From Pseudomonas sp. TH41 (GTDB lineage Bacteria; Pseudomonadota; Gammaproteobacteria; Pseudomonadales; Pseudomonadaceae), in contig NZ_JAEKFH010000003.1 in assembly GCF_016650695.1 (NCBI RefSeq), positions 888,001 through 952,000 of the forward strand: 64,000 bases of DNA. Reading direction: 5' to 3'. Under the pieces are notes generated by a model. That model ran no database searches. It saw nothing but the letters and a program-made list of their open reading frames with translations, and was not told the DNA's origin. Positions 55,526 to 64,000 of this stretch are shown one piece after another. A program made the position numbers and the translations under genes. Position 1 is the first letter of the stretch; each line of letters begins with the position of its first letter.

Positions 55526-55721
55526 AAAAAGCCCTCACGTGAACCCGCCCTACAAATACGCACGCCCAAAGCACCGAGGCAAAGGGAACAGCATCAGACG
55601 ACGAAGGGACTTTAAACCTTGGGCGTTAAAGCTAGTCTGAAGAGTAAGCCGCATAACGGCTGCCGCCGGCCACCGCCGGACACTCACAGCCTGCCACGAG
55701 CAGGTGCGCAATGAGGTTTTT

Positions 55722-56066
55722 ATGAAAATTCGCGAGCTTGCCCAGCATTGGGAAGAAAACGCCAAGGGTCGCTTGACCGAGACGGGTTACACGATTCATC
55801 TGGATGTGGAAGCCGCCGCCCGGCTGGCGGCGATTACCGAGATGTACCCGAAACGCCAGCCTGAAGAACTGCTCGGCGAGCTGATCGGCGCCGCGCTGGA
55901 AGAGCTCGAAAAAAGCTTCCCATACGTGAAAGGGTCGACCGTCGTGGCCACCGACGAAGAAGGCGATCCGCTGTACGAAGACGTCGGTCCGACGCCGCGC
56001 TTTCTCGCGTTATCCCGTCGTCATTTGCACGATTTGTCGGCGGGCAATGACAAGCAGAAACACTGA
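55722..56066 (+). CDS. Small acidic conserved protein of unknown function
   Basis: A 114-residue protein from MKIRELAQHWEENAKGRLTE (55722). A Met six codons upstream lacks support. The middle DVEAAARLAAITEMYPKRQP then LLGELIGAALEELEKSFPYV is a helical part resembling ribbon-helix-helix-like or pilin-chaperone-like small proteins, but I cannot assign it. The C-terminus has GPTPRFLALSRRHLHDL. It sits after ppc and the IS. From memory a protein like this follows ppc in P. aeruginosa, so the IS and repeats are the extra material. Confidence 0.75.
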   Translation: MKIRELAQHWEENAKGRLTETGYTIHLDVEAAARLAAITEMYPKRQPEELLGELIGAALEELEKSFPYVKGSTVVATDEEGDPLYEDVGPTPRFLALSRRHLHDLSAGNDKQKH

Positions 56067-56090
56067 TTCCCTCCCGCCAACAAGGTTGTA

Positions 56091-56203
56091 TGTAGGAGCG
56101 AGCTTGCTCCGGGCGGCGTTCCGACGATGGACTTCACAGCAACGCGTTTACCAGTGATCACGCGTTTTCGTTAACGACCATCGCGAGCAAGCTCGCTCCT
56201 ACA
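56091..56203. repeat. REPIN after the small acidic gene
   Basis: The left arm TGTAGGAGCGAGCTTGCTCC is followed by GGGCGGCGTTCC, as in the right side of the 22815 copy. The right arm is standard and preceded by ACGCGTTTTCGTTAACGACC. Confidence 0.88.
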
Positions 56204-56233
56204 TTATTGGGTTGTTGGCGACCACAGAATGGG

Positions 56234-56563
56234 TTACGGCTCCAGTTTCTGCGGCGTTTCCTGCCCCATGCAGCGCACGGCTTTTTTCTGCCCGTTGACC
56301 AACACGCCGCTCAGGCCTTTTTGTTCGGTGTCGAACAGCACCAGTACGCCATCAATGCATTGGGCCACTTGTGCAGCGGGTTCCAGAGAAACTTTGTAAT
56401 CCTCGCCCGGCACGGTCTTGAGCATGGTGAAGTCGCTGAGCAGCAACGCATCCTCAGGCTTGGCGAAGTGCAGGTAACCGTAGAACCACAGGGCACCGAC
56501 GGTACCGAGGATGCTGCAGATACCCGTGATGATCAGCGGGATGGCGTTACGTTCTTCACTCAT
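56234..56563 (-). CDS. Small membrane protein of unknown function
   Basis: A 109-residue protein with one N-terminal membrane helix (AIPLIITGICSILGTVGALW) and a periplasmic-looking rest that contains two Cys (QCIDGVLVLFD and AVRCMGQE), perhaps a disulfide. No domain recognised. Its ATG overlaps the stop of the hydrolase gene by four bases, so the two are one unit. Confidence 0.75.
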   Translation of the reverse strand: MSEERNAIPLIITGICSILGTVGALWFYGYLHFAKPEDALLLSDFTMLKTVPGEDYKVSLEPAAQVAQCIDGVLVLFDTEQKGLSGVLVNGQKKAVRCMGQETPQKLEP

Positions 56564-57474
56564 TTCAGGCTCTCTGGTGGTTCATCTTCTGAATTCGGCG
56601 GCGCCGGGTAATTCGGGGTTTCGGCCAGTCGGCGCAGGCCGTTGAAATGCTGCGGGTCATCGAGGTAGCGCAGCATGACTTTGCGCCAGACCGGCTCGGC
56701 GAACGTCTGCACATGCCCTCCTCGGGTCAGTTGCAGCACCCGCGGCGGCGGCGCAGCTTGATACAGACGGATGCCGTTGGAAAGAGGCACGAGCGGATCG
56801 TCGATGCTGTGGTAGATCAGTTTCGGCACGCCGTTGAGCTGCGCCATCGAGTTGATCGCGCTGTCACCGTCCGGTACCAGCCAGGACAGCGGCACCTGGA
56901 ACGCCCAGGTCACCCATGAATTGCTCAGGGCAAACTGGCCGACACTGCGGTAACTGGCGGGCACGCCGTCGAGCACTAAAGCCTTGAGCTGTCGCTGGCG
57001 CTCGGGATGCTGGACCAGGTAATGCACGGCCATCGAACCACCGAGGCTCTGGCCCAACAGGATCAGCGGTTTGCCTTTGACCTCAGGGGCCTGGTCGAGC
57101 CATTTGAATGCAGCGTCGATGTCCTGGTAGATCGCCGGCAAACTCGGTTCGCCTTCGGACAGGCCATAACCGCGATAGTCCACCAGCAACACCTGATAAC
57201 CCGCCTTCGGCAACCACCAACTTCCGCCCAGGTGCATAGGCAGATTGCCGCCGTTGCCGTGCAGGTGCAGCACCGTGCCTTTGACCTCGACGCCTTTCTT
57301 GGCCGGCAGCCACCAGCCGTGCAGCTTGAGGCCATCAGCGGTGATCAGGGTGACGTCGCGGTATTCGAGCTTGGCTTTTTCCGGGGTAAACAGCTGACCG
57401 GGGTCGGGGTAGAACAGCAAGGAGCTGCAACCGCCCAGGGTCAGGAGAAGGCAGAGGATGCCGAGGATTCTCAT
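56560..57474 (-). CDS. Alpha/beta hydrolase lipoprotein
   Basis: A 304-residue protein from MRILGILCLLLTLGGCSSLL (57474). Upstream codons in the same frame are REPIN-derived. The lipobox LGGC anchors it to a membrane. It has the alpha/beta hydrolase fold of the YfhR/BEM46 kind: VLHLHGNGGN oxyanion region, nucleophile in GQSLGGSMA, the acid in HSIDDPLVPL and His in RGGHVQTF. Substrate unknown, esterase or peptidase-like. It is translationally coupled to the small membrane protein downstream. Confidence 0.9.
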   Translation of the reverse strand: MRILGILCLLLTLGGCSSLLFYPDPGQLFTPEKAKLEYRDVTLITADGLKLHGWWLPAKKGVEVKGTVLHLHGNGGNLPMHLGGSWWLPKAGYQVLLVDYRGYGLSEGEPSLPAIYQDIDAAFKWLDQAPEVKGKPLILLGQSLGGSMAVHYLVQHPERQRQLKALVLDGVPASYRSVGQFALSNSWVTWAFQVPLSWLVPDGDSAINSMAQLNGVPKLIYHSIDDPLVPLSNGIRLYQAAPPPRVLQLTRGGHVQTFAEPVWRKVMLRYLDDPQHFNGLRRLAETPNYPAPPNSEDEPPESLK

Positions 57475-57517
57475 CCGTTGAAACCTCGCAGAAATTGTAG
57501 TTGGAACACAAATCAAA

Positions 57518-57607
57518 TGTGGGAGCGGGCTTGCTCGCGAAAGCGGTGTGTCAGACAACAGAGATGTTGAATGTTAGACCGCATTCGCGAGCAAGCCCGC
57601 TCCCACA
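57518..57607. repeat. REPIN (TGTGGGAGC type) before the hydrolase gene
   Basis: Arms TGTGGGAGCGGGCTTGCTCG and inverse around a spacer with a diverged inverted pair (GCGGTGTGTCAGACA / TGTTAGACCGC). Separates the QEGLA gene from the hydrolase gene, both on the minus strand. Confidence 0.9.
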
Positions 57608-57622
57608 TTGGGGTCCGCGTCG

Positions 57623-58900
57623 TTAGAGTATATTGGAGTAATCCGCTTCGATCCGGTCCAGGCTCAGGTGGTTGAGGAAGTTGGAGAAGCACATCCACGC
57701 CGACAATGCGTTCATGTCGCGGAACTGCTCCGGCAAATATTTCGGCGGCACCACCAACCCTTCATCCACCAATTGCCGCAACGTCCGCATGTCTTCCAGC
57801 GTCGTCTTGCCGCAAAACAGCAAGGGTATTTGCTCAAGCTTGCCTTTACGCACGGCCAACTGAATGTAGTTGTAAACCATGATAAAGCCCTTGAGGTAGG
57901 ACAAGTCTTTGGTAAATGGCAGACCTGTCGGCACCGACCCGCGGAAAACCCGACTGGCGTTGCCGTAGCTTTCCGCCATTTCAAAACCCTGCTCGCGGAA
58001 GAACTCGAAGATCTGCAAGAAATCGGCGCCCTCTTCCACCATGTGAATGGCGCGCGTGCGGTTGGTCAGTTTGCGCAGGCGACTGGGGTAGGAGGCGAAG
58101 GTGATGATTTCCATCAGGATCGCCAGACCTTCCTGAGTCACCGTCGACGACGGCGGCCCTTTGGACAGGAACGTGCAGATCGGCTGGTTCAGACCATTGA
58201 GCGTGGTGCCCACATGCACCAACCCTTCGTGAACTTCCAGGGCGCGCACGTCGCGGTCGTTGAACATCGCGTCAGCGCGGATCTTGATGTAGTCGGCACC
58301 GGCCGCCGCATCGGCGACGATCCCGTCGGATTCGAACACCCGAATCGTCTCTTCGGCTTCGCCAAAGACCTTGTTCAACCGGGTTTGCAAGAGATGCACG
58401 GCCTCTTTGGCGGAGAGCGTCTTGGGCTCATCCTTCAGGTCGCCACGGCCATCAATGTTGTTCAAGTAATCCGACAGCATCAGCCCCAGGTCGGCCAACG
58501 TCGGGTCGCCAGCATGGAAGGCATCGGACGCGGCGCCGTAAAGTTCCTGGGAAATCAGCCCGAAGTCCTCGGTGCCGCGCGCTTCGAGCATGCGCACCAC
58601 CATCCGGTACTCCTTGCACATGCGGCGCATGATCTGGCCAACCGGATTGAACTGACCGAGCTGACGGGTGATGTCACGCTCGATGTTCTGGAATTCCAGT
58701 TTCACTTTGCTGGAGTCGAAGGACAACGGCCGATTCAGGTAGTAATCGCGGTCCACTGCCGGCATTTCCTTGCCCTTGGCCTTGAGGAAACCCTTGCGAA
58801 TGTTCTCGTCCCATTTGACCGCGTCGAGGACGCGAATCGGCGTCTGCGCCAGCACAATGCGATCGGACAAAATGCGTATCGTCTGCTGGTAATCGTCCAC
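57623..58900 (-). CDS. QEGLA-motif (DUF1704/MATCAP-like) putative metallopeptidase
   Basis: A 425-residue protein from a GTG at 58900 (VDDYQQTIRILSDRIVLAQT), six bases behind AGGAGT. The frame is open 28 codons more without a ribosome site. The core reads LEVHEGLVHVGTTLNGLNQP, with HEGLVH at residues 224-229, then TVTQEGLAILMEI, with QEGLA at 256-260. This matches the family named for QEGLA, whose animal relatives (MATCAP) are zinc carboxypeptidases with a spaced His-Glu...His motif and a downstream Glu. If so, His224, His229 and Glu257 would bind zinc with Glu225 as base. No signal peptide. Bacterial role unknown. Confidence 0.82.
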   Translation of the reverse strand: MDDYQQTIRILSDRIVLAQTPIRVLDAVKWDENIRKGFLKAKGKEMPAVDRDYYLNRPLSFDSSKVKLEFQNIERDITRQLGQFNPVGQIMRRMCKEYRMVVRMLEARGTEDFGLISQELYGAASDAFHAGDPTLADLGLMLSDYLNNIDGRGDLKDEPKTLSAKEAVHLLQTRLNKVFGEAEETIRVFESDGIVADAAAGADYIKIRADAMFNDRDVRALEVHEGLVHVGTTLNGLNQPICTFLSKGPPSSTVTQEGLAILMEIITFASYPSRLRKLTNRTRAIHMVEEGADFLQIFEFFREQGFEMAESYGNASRVFRGSVPTGLPFTKDLSYLKGFIMVYNYIQLAVRKGKLEQIPLLFCGKTTLEDMRTLRQLVDEGLVVPPKYLPEQFRDMNALSAWMCFSNFLNHLSLDRIEADYSNIL

Positions 58901-58934
58901 CCGAAACTCCTGTAGAAAAACCGTTAGTACTGGG

Positions 58935-59489
58935 TTATTTGGCTTTGGCCAGGCGCTGATAACGCACTGCTTCGACGAACACATCGGAATTGGCCGGATC
59001 GTCGAGGTAGGCGAACACCTGTTCCAGGTTGCTGTTGATCAGCACACCGTCGCCGTCATCAGTCTGGAAGCCTTCGCCGCTGAGGACTTTCTGCCCCAGG
59101 GCCTGATTGATCTGCTCGAGGTCGAGGTTGTAGACCACCAATTCATGCTTTTCGTTGAGCTCGAAACCGGCAATCGTGAAATGCCCGCCGAACTGCGTCG
59201 GCACTTTCGCCGACAGATACCAGCGATCACCATGGTGCGACACCGTGAACGGGTAGGCTTCTCGCTCCTTGGGTTTGGCCTTGAAGTAACTGACGGCCTG
59301 ATAGTGATTGTCGCCAAGACGCGTCAGCTCAAGATTCATCGGCTCGCCCCAGGCGTTGGTGCTGGTCCACTTGCCGAGCAAGCCTTTTGGCGCGGGCTCG
59401 CCGCCGGGCAGAGGCTCCTTGAAGGTCACCAGGCAGCCACTGAGCAGCAGGCAGGACAAGGCGATCACAACGACACGCCAGGCTTTCAT
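58935..59489 (-). CDS. Putative outer-membrane lipoprotein, function unknown
   Basis: A 184-residue protein with signal MKAWRVVVIALSCLLLSGC (lipobox LLSGC). The mature part begins LVTFKEPLPGGEPAPKGLLG and has KWTSTNAWGEPMNLELTRLG and VSHHGDRWYLSAKVPTQFGG, suggesting a beta-rich lipocalin-like fold, but I cannot assign a family. It lies 34 bases upstream of the QEGLA gene in the same direction and may share its transcript. Confidence 0.8.
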   Translation of the reverse strand: MKAWRVVVIALSCLLLSGCLVTFKEPLPGGEPAPKGLLGKWTSTNAWGEPMNLELTRLGDNHYQAVSYFKAKPKEREAYPFTVSHHGDRWYLSAKVPTQFGGHFTIAGFELNEKHELVVYNLDLEQINQALGQKVLSGEGFQTDDGDGVLINSNLEQVFAYLDDPANSDVFVEAVRYQRLAKAK

Positions 59490-59519
59490 TCAACACTCCC
59501 TATCGATACAGCGCGCTTT

Positions 59520-59615
59520 TGTAGGAGCTGCCGAAGGCTGCGATCTTTTGATCTTGCTTTACATAGGTATCAACAAGATCAAGATCAAAAGATCGCAGCC
59601 TTCGGCAGCTCCTAC
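59520..59615. repeat. Second-family palindrome between lipoprotein and TetR genes
   Basis: Arms TGTAGGAGCTGCCGAAGGCT and inverse. The right side has AAGATCAAGATCAAAAGATC, a short run of the hexamer expanded at 53351 and 63270. Confidence 0.9.
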
Positions 59616-59626
59616 CGGGGATTGAG

Positions 59627-60343
59627 TTACACCGACGCCAATACCAGGTGCATGTAGCGATTGAGGATACCGAGCATTTCCGCTTCGGCCACAGGCTCGG
59701 CGTTGTTGAGCAGGCCCTGATATTCCATCCGTCCGATAATCGCCGTCAACACTTTGGCATCCTGTTGTGGCTCGCGTGAACCCAATACCTGTAAAAGCTG
59801 GCACGTACCCTGTAGAAGAATTTGCTGATGCGAACGCACCAACACGGCAAGACGCGGGTTAAGCAGCGCTTCCTGGCGGAACGCCTGTTCTGCCATCAAG
59901 TGTTCACGCCGGTTGATCAACTGGCGGTGAACATAGTCCGCCATCAACCGCGCAATATCATCCGCCAGTTGCGAGCGAGACTCGGGGCCGCCGTCGCCGC
60001 TGTCCACCATCTCGCGCAACAGGATTTCGGTGTTCACCCATAGCTTGGCCATGAACGCCGCACTGCGTTCCACATATTGAGCGAAGGTATCGGTGAGCAA
60101 GTCATCGATATCCTTGAAATAGTAGGTGGTGGCCGATAACGGCACACCGGCCTCGGCGGCGACCGCCCGATGACGCACGGCCCGTACCCCCTCGCGCACG
60201 ACAATACGCATCGCCGCATCGAGAATGTCCTGTCGACGCTGTTCGCTGCCCTGTCGGCTGGCCTTGCGCCCCTGGTACTGAACACTTTCAGCGACCGCAG
60301 TGGCGACGCCCGCTGCACCTACTTGAGCAATTGCACGATTCAC
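59627..60343 (-). CDS. TetR-family transcriptional regulator
   Basis: A 238-residue regulator. An unusual 30-residue N-terminal extension precedes SEQRRQDILDAAMRIVVREG and the helix-turn-helix VRHRAVAAEAGVPLSATTYY, ending FKDIDDLLTDTF. The C-terminal effector domain is helical (QLADDIARLMADYVHRQLIN). The order lysS then this gene fits the P. aeruginosa layout. Upstream of the ATG, ATACGTTTGTACC gives a short TAC-GTTT-GTA palindrome (60381-60390) that could be its operator. Target genes unknown. Confidence 0.87.
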   Translation of the reverse strand: MNRAIAQVGAAGVATAVAESVQYQGRKASRQGSEQRRQDILDAAMRIVVREGVRAVRHRAVAAEAGVPLSATTYYFKDIDDLLTDTFAQYVERSAAFMAKLWVNTEILLREMVDSGDGGPESRSQLADDIARLMADYVHRQLINRREHLMAEQAFRQEALLNPRLAVLVRSHQQILLQGTCQLLQVLGSREPQQDAKVLTAIIGRMEYQGLLNNAEPVAEAEMLGILNRYMHLVLASV

Positions 60344-60403
60344 GACAGGTCATTCCTCTCTGCTTTAAGCAACAAATTGATACGTTTGTACCAGACAGGC
60401 AAT

Positions 60404-60431
60404 AAAAAGCCGCCTGAGCAGGCGGCTTTTT
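60404..60431 (-). terminator. lysS terminator
   Basis: AAAAAGCCGCCTG pairs with CAGGCGGCTTTTT around AG, 12 bases after the lysS stop. A textbook intrinsic terminator that separates lysS from the TetR gene. Confidence 0.93.
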
Positions 60432-60442
60432 AATTGGAACAC

Positions 60443-61945
60443 TTACGCTTGCGGCCGCATATGCGGGAACAGGATCACGTCGCGGATCGACGGTGAGTTG
60501 GTCAACAACATCACCAGACGGTCGATGCCGATACCTTCGCCGGCCGTTGGCGGCATGCCGTACTCCAGAGCACGAACGAAGTCGGCGTCGTAGTGCATGG
60601 CTTCATCGTCACCGGCGTCCTTGTCGGCCACCTGAGCCATGAAGCGCTCGGCCTGGTCTTCCGCGTCGTTCAACTCGGAGTAGGCGTTGGCGATTTCGCG
60701 ACCACCGATGAACAGCTCGAAACGGTCGGTGACGTTCGGGTTCTCGTCGTTACGACGGGCCAGCGGCGACACTTCGAACGGGTACTGGGTAATGAAGTGC
60801 GGCTGTTCCAGCTTGTGCTCGACCAGCTCTTCGAAAATCATCACCTGCAACTTGCCCAGACCTTCGAAGCCCAGCACCTTGGCACCGGCCTTCTTGGCGA
60901 TGGCGCGGGCCTTGTCGATGTCGTTCAGGTCCGCCGCGGTCAGCTCAGGGTTGTACTTGAGGATCGAGTCGAACACCGACAGACGCACGAACGGTTCGCC
61001 GAAGTGGAACACCTTGTCGCCGTACGGAACGTCGGTGCTGCCCAGAACCAGCTGCGCCAGTTCACGGAACAGTTCTTCGGTCAGGTCCATGTTGTCTTCG
61101 TAGTCGGCGTAAGCCTGGTAGAACTCCAACATGGTGAATTCAGGGTTGTGACGAGTCGAAACACCTTCGTTACGGAAGTTGCGGTTGATCTCGAACACTT
61201 TCTCGAAGCCGCCCACTACGAGGCGCTTGAGGTACAACTCAGGCGCGATACGCAGGAACATGCCCATGTCCAGCGCGTTGTGATGCGTTTCGAACGGTTT
61301 GGCCGCTGCGCCACCCGGAATGGTTTGCAGCATCGGCGTTTCCACTTCCAGGAAGTCACGCTGCATCAGGAAGCTGCGGATGTGGGCGATGACTTGCGAA
61401 CGCACGCGGAACGTCTGGCGCACGTCTTCGTTGACGATCAGGTCAACGTAACGCTGGCGGTAGCGTTGCTCGGTGTCGGTCAGGCCGTGGTGCTTGTCCG
61501 GCAGCGGGCGCAGGGATTTGGTCAGCAGGCGCACGGTGGTCATTTCGACGTACAGGTCGCCCTTGCCGGAACGGGCCAGGGTGCCTTCGGCGGCAATGAT
61601 GTCGCCCATGTCCCAGGTTTTCACCGCGGCCAGGGTGTCTTCGGACAGGGTTTTACGGTTGACGTAAACCTGGATGCGACCGGTCATGTCCTGGATCACC
61701 ATGAACGAGCCACGGTTGAGCATGATGCGACCGGCAACCTTGACCGGGATTGCAGCCTCTGCCAGCTCTTCCTTGGTCTTGTCCGCGTACTGTTTCTGCA
61801 AGTCATTGCAGTAGTTTTCGCGGCGGAAGTCGTTCGGGAAGGCATTGCCCTTGGCGCGCTCGGCAGCAAGCTTTTCCTTGCGCAGGGCGATCAGGGAGTT
61901 TTCTTCCTGTTGCAGGGCTTGCGGGTCGAGTTCTAGGTCGCTCAT
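60443..61945 (-). CDS. lysS: Lysyl-tRNA synthetase, class II
   Basis: A 500-residue class II lysyl-tRNA synthetase. An N-terminal anticodon-binding OB fold ([20 protein letters not shown]) is followed by the catalytic domain with motif 2 ([20 protein letters not shown]) and motif 3 ([20 protein letters not shown]). Length is as expected. It lies downstream of prfB in the same direction, the usual prfB-lysS order, with a 111-bp gap holding a REP. Confidence 0.98.
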   Translation of the reverse strand: MSDLELDPQALQQEENSLIALRKEKLAAERAKGNAFPNDFRRENYCNDLQKQYADKTKEELAEAAIPVKVAGRIMLNRGSFMVIQDMTGRIQVYVNRKTLSEDTLAAVKTWDMGDIIAAEGTLARSGKGDLYVEMTTVRLLTKSLRPLPDKHHGLTDTEQRYRQRYVDLIVNEDVRQTFRVRSQVIAHIRSFLMQRDFLEVETPMLQTIPGGAAAKPFETHHNALDMGMFLRIAPELYLKRLVVGGFEKVFEINRNFRNEGVSTRHNPEFTMLEFYQAYADYEDNMDLTEELFRELAQLVLGSTDVPYGDKVFHFGEPFVRLSVFDSILKYNPELTAADLNDIDKARAIAKKAGAKVLGFEGLGKLQVMIFEELVEHKLEQPHFITQYPFEVSPLARRNDENPNVTDRFELFIGGREIANAYSELNDAEDQAERFMAQVADKDAGDDEAMHYDADFVRALEYGMPPTAGEGIGIDRLVMLLTNSPSIRDVILFPHMRPQA

Positions 61946-61974
61946 GTCTTTAAAAATTCCATCACAGGTTCGTT

Positions 61975-62020
61975 GCCCCCAGCCTTCGGCTGGGGATCGC
62001 GGGCAAGCCCGCTCCTACAA
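61975..62020. repeat. Single REP and hairpin between prfB and lysS
   Basis: CCCCAGCC/GGCTGGGG forms a short hairpin (61976-61995), adjoining one REP arm TCGCGGGCAAGCCCGCTCCTACA. No partner arm is present. It may limit read-through from prfB into lysS. Confidence 0.7.
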
Positions 62021-62056
62021 GATCGCGCCGAGTCAGCGGATCCTGTATTGCATGCG

Positions 62057-63152
62057 TTACAGGCCTTGTTTCAGGCTGGCCACCAGGTATTCGTCGATGT
62101 CGCCGTCGAGCACCTTGTCGCAGTCGCTGCGTTCGATGTTAGTGCGCAAATCCTTGATTCGCGACGCATCGAGTACATACGAGCGGATCTGGTGACCCCA
62201 GCCGATGTCGGACTTGGTGTCTTCCAGGGCCTGGGAGGCGGCGTTGCGTTTCTGCACTTCCTGCTCGTACAAGCGCGCCCGCAACATTTTCATCGCGGTG
62301 TCTTTGTTGGCGTGCTGGGAGCGTTCGTTCTGGCAGCTGACCACGGTGTTGGTCGGTACGTGCGTAATACGGACGGCCGAGTCGGTGGTGTTTACGTGCT
62401 GACCACCGGCACCGGAGGAGCGGTAGGTGTCGATGCGCAGGTCCGACGGGTTAATGTCGATTTCGATGTTGTCATCGATTTCCGGCGACACGAACACGGC
62501 CGAGAACGAGGTGTGACGGCGGTTGCCGGAGTCGAACGGGCTCTTGCGCACCAGACGGTGCACGCCGATCTCGGTACGCAACCAGCCAAAGGCGTATTCG
62601 CCCTTGATGTGCACGGTAGCGCCCTTGATCCCGGCGACTTCACCGGCGGACAGTTCCATGATGGTCGCGTCGAAACCGCGTTTGTCAGCCCAGCGCAGGT
62701 ACATGCGCAGCAGGATGTTGGCCCAGTCCTGGGCCTCGGTGCCACCGGAGCCGGCCTGGATGTCCAGGTAGGCGTTGTTGGCATCCATTTCACCGCTGAA
62801 CATGCGACGGAATTCGAGTTTTTCCAGCGACTCGCGCAGGCGCTCGACTTCGGCAGCGACGTCATCGACGGCGGCCTGGTCTTCTTCTTCAGCGGACATC
62901 AGCAGCAGGTCTTTGGCGTCGGCCAGGCCGGAGTGCATTTCGTCGAGGGTTTCGACGATCTGCGCCAGCAGGGACCGCTCGCGGCCCAGTTCCTGAGCGT
63001 ACGACGGGTTGTTCCAGACAGACGGATCTTCAAGCTCGCGATTGACTTCAGTCAGACGCTCATGCTTTTGATCGTAGTCAAAGATACCCCCGAATAGTTT
63101 CGGAGCGCTCGGACAGGTCCTTGATACTGTTAAGGATCGGGTTGATTTCCAT
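62057..63152 (-). CDS. prfB: Peptide chain release factor 2 (programmed +1 frameshift)
   Basis: The gene is split into two frames. It starts [20 protein letters not shown] at 63152, 24 codons to RGYL, then an in-frame TGA at 63080-63078. A +1 shift at CTT-TGA-C continues [20 protein letters not shown] for 340 further residues, total 364. RF2 marks are the SPF anticodon-like tripeptide ([13 protein letters not shown]) and the GGQ motif ([10 protein letters not shown]). It ends translation at UGA and UAA and controls its own level by the frameshift. It lies before lysS. Confidence 0.97.
63078..63091 (-). promoter_or_regulatory. prfB +1 frameshift site
   Basis: On the minus strand GGGGGTATCTTTGA: a Shine-Dalgarno-like GGGGG, the slippery CTT codon and the TGA stop, with the E. 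coli spacing. Low RF2 stalls at TGA and favours the shift. Confidence 0.95.
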
Positions 63153-63191
63153 GGCGGGCAGCACTCGTTGGCGAACTTTTGAAAGCCGGCG

Positions 63192-63197
63192 AGTATA
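63192..63197 (-). promoter_or_regulatory. Possible prfB -10 element
   Basis: TATACT on the minus strand, about 40 bases before the prfB ATG. A weak CTGCCG lies 17 bases upstream as a possible -35. By eye only. Confidence 0.3.
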
Positions 63198-63269
63198 ACG
63201 TAATCAGGCTGTCACGGCAGCCCGCCTGGCGGCTTTAGCGGCGAATGGTTTTGAGCGGCGCGGTGCACC

Positions 63270-63378
63270 TGTAGGAGCTGCCGAAGGCTGCGATCTGTTG
63301 ATCTTGATCTTGATCTTGATCTTGATCTTAATCTTAAAAAGCAAGATCAAAAGATCGCAGCCTTCGGCAGCTCCTACA
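63270..63378. repeat. Second-family palindrome with long hexamer run
   Basis: Arms TGTAGGAGCTGCCGAAGGCT and inverse. The loop carries about six tandem copies of GATCTT (63300-63335, last ones diverged as AATCTT). Between the prfB promoter region and the wspR 3' end. Confidence 0.9.
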
Positions 63379-63400
63379 ATAGATGGCGTTCAACCGTGCG

Positions 63401-64000
63401 TTATTCGATCCCCACCTGATTACGCCCATTGTTCTTCGCCAGATACAGCCCCTTGTCCGCAGCAAGGATCAACTGACGACAATCGCTGCCCGGTTGCGGG
63501 GTCATGGTCGAGAGGCCGATGCTGATGGTCAGGTTCGAACCTTCGGCCGGGAAAATATGCGGAATGTTCAGCGCCGCCACGGTCTGGCGGAGTTTTTCCG
63601 CTACCAGCCGCGCACCGCCCGGCGAGGTATTGGGCAGGACCAGGGCGAATTCCTCGCCACCGTAACGGGCCGGCAGGTCCGAAGGCCGTGCGCTGGCGTC
63701 ACGAATCGCTGTGGCTACCTGGCGCAGGGCTTCATCGCCTTCGAGGTGGCCGAAACTGTCGTTGTAGGACTTGAAGTAGTCCACATCAATCATCAGCAGC
63801 GACAATTGACTCTGGTCACGCAACGAGCGTCGCCATTCCAGTTCCAGGTATTCGTCGAAGTGGCGACGATTCGACAGCCCGGTCAGGCCGTCTGAGTTCA
63901 TCAAACGCTGTAGCACCAGATTGGTGTCGAGCAACTGCTGCTGACTCACTCGCAACGCACGGTAGGCCGCATCACGTTGCAACAACGTCATATAGGAGCG
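63401..64000 (-). CDS. wspR: Diguanylate cyclase response regulator WspR (C-terminal part)
   Basis: About 200 residues up to the window edge, still in frame upstream ([14 protein letters not shown]). The linker helix [17 protein letters not shown] leads into a GGDEF domain: [33 protein letters not shown], and the active site [13 protein letters not shown]. An inhibitory RxxD site (RPSD) lies five residues before GGEEF. This matches WspR, which makes c-di-GMP when phosphorylated by the Wsp surface-sensing system. The N-terminal receiver domain and other wsp genes lie outside the window. Confidence 0.92.
   Translation of the reverse strand, partial: RSYMTLLQRDAAYRALRVSQQQLLDTNLVLQRLMNSDGLTGLSNRRHFDEYLELEWRRSLRDQSQLSLLMIDVDYFKSYNDSFGHLEGDEALRQVATAIRDASARPSDLPARYGGEEFALVLPNTSPGGARLVAEKLRQTVAALNIPHIFPAEGSNLTISIGLSTMTPQPGSDCRQLILAADKGLYLAKNNGRNQVGIE

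Overview
This is a GC-rich stretch of a Pseudomonas chromosome, most likely from the P. fluorescens complex. Three things point there: the gene content and order (lpx-fabZ-bamA-rseP-dxr-cdsA-uppS-frr-pyrH-tsf-rpsB // map-glnD-dapC; a mexJK/mexL-type efflux locus; tsaB-adk-ppc; lysS-prfB-wspR), the proteins themselves, and the very many REP/REPIN palindromes between genes. Gene names rest on recognised motifs and remembered family sequences. No database search was run.

Layout. 1-13361 (minus strand): a dense envelope and translation cluster covering lipid A (lpxB partial, lpxA, lpxD), fatty acid synthesis (fabZ), outer-membrane assembly (skp, bamA), envelope stress (rseP), isoprenoid, undecaprenyl and phospholipid precursors (dxr, uppS, cdsA), frr, pyrH, tsf and rpsB. 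13734-18626 (plus): map, glnD, dapC. 18627-21017: an AT-richer accessory patch with two metzincin-type metalloprotease genes separated by a second, broken copy of the dapC 3' end and its terminator. 21063-27166: a Na+/H+ antiporter, a Spx/ArsC-like protein, dapD, the CsdA-CsdE cysteine desulfurase pair and tcdA. 27394-32954: ndvB-like glucan synthase, dapE, rlmA, a small unknown and a cold-shock protein. 33121-38808: plsB, a YbaY-type lipoprotein, a DUF4197 protein, a Fic protein and a DUF3077-like small protein. 38809-39781: a repeat field. 39782-45574: the mexK/mexJ/mexL-like efflux locus and rsmJ. 45669-52950: an unknown internally repeated protein, a PEP-mutase family enzyme, a DUF72 protein, tsaB, adk and ppc. 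52951-55721: a second repeat field holding a 1655-bp IS1182-like insertion sequence. 55722-64000: small unknowns, a lipoprotein hydrolase, a QEGLA/DUF1704 protein, a lipoprotein, a TetR regulator, lysS, prfB with its programmed frameshift, and the GGDEF half of wspR at the window edge.

How the genes work together. The first cluster joins lipid A, phospholipid and undecaprenyl precursor supply to outer-membrane protein assembly and to the translation factors needed for growth. dapC, dapD and dapE, lying in three separate places, give three steps of the succinylase lysine/diaminopimelate pathway. CsdA, CsdE and TcdA form the Csd sulfur/tRNA module, and TsaB acts in the same t6A pathway that TcdA modifies further. 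The efflux operon has a divergent TetR repressor with a palindrome between them.

The most unusual material is (i) the duplicated dapC end carrying two different leaderless metzincins, and (ii) a roughly 0.3-kb intergenic repeat in three copies whose hairpins show compensatory base changes, so it looks like a structured RNA or DNA element. One copy of it was split by the IS element. A 68-bp tandem array derived from REP sequence and AAGATC hexamer runs inside a second palindrome family are also notable.
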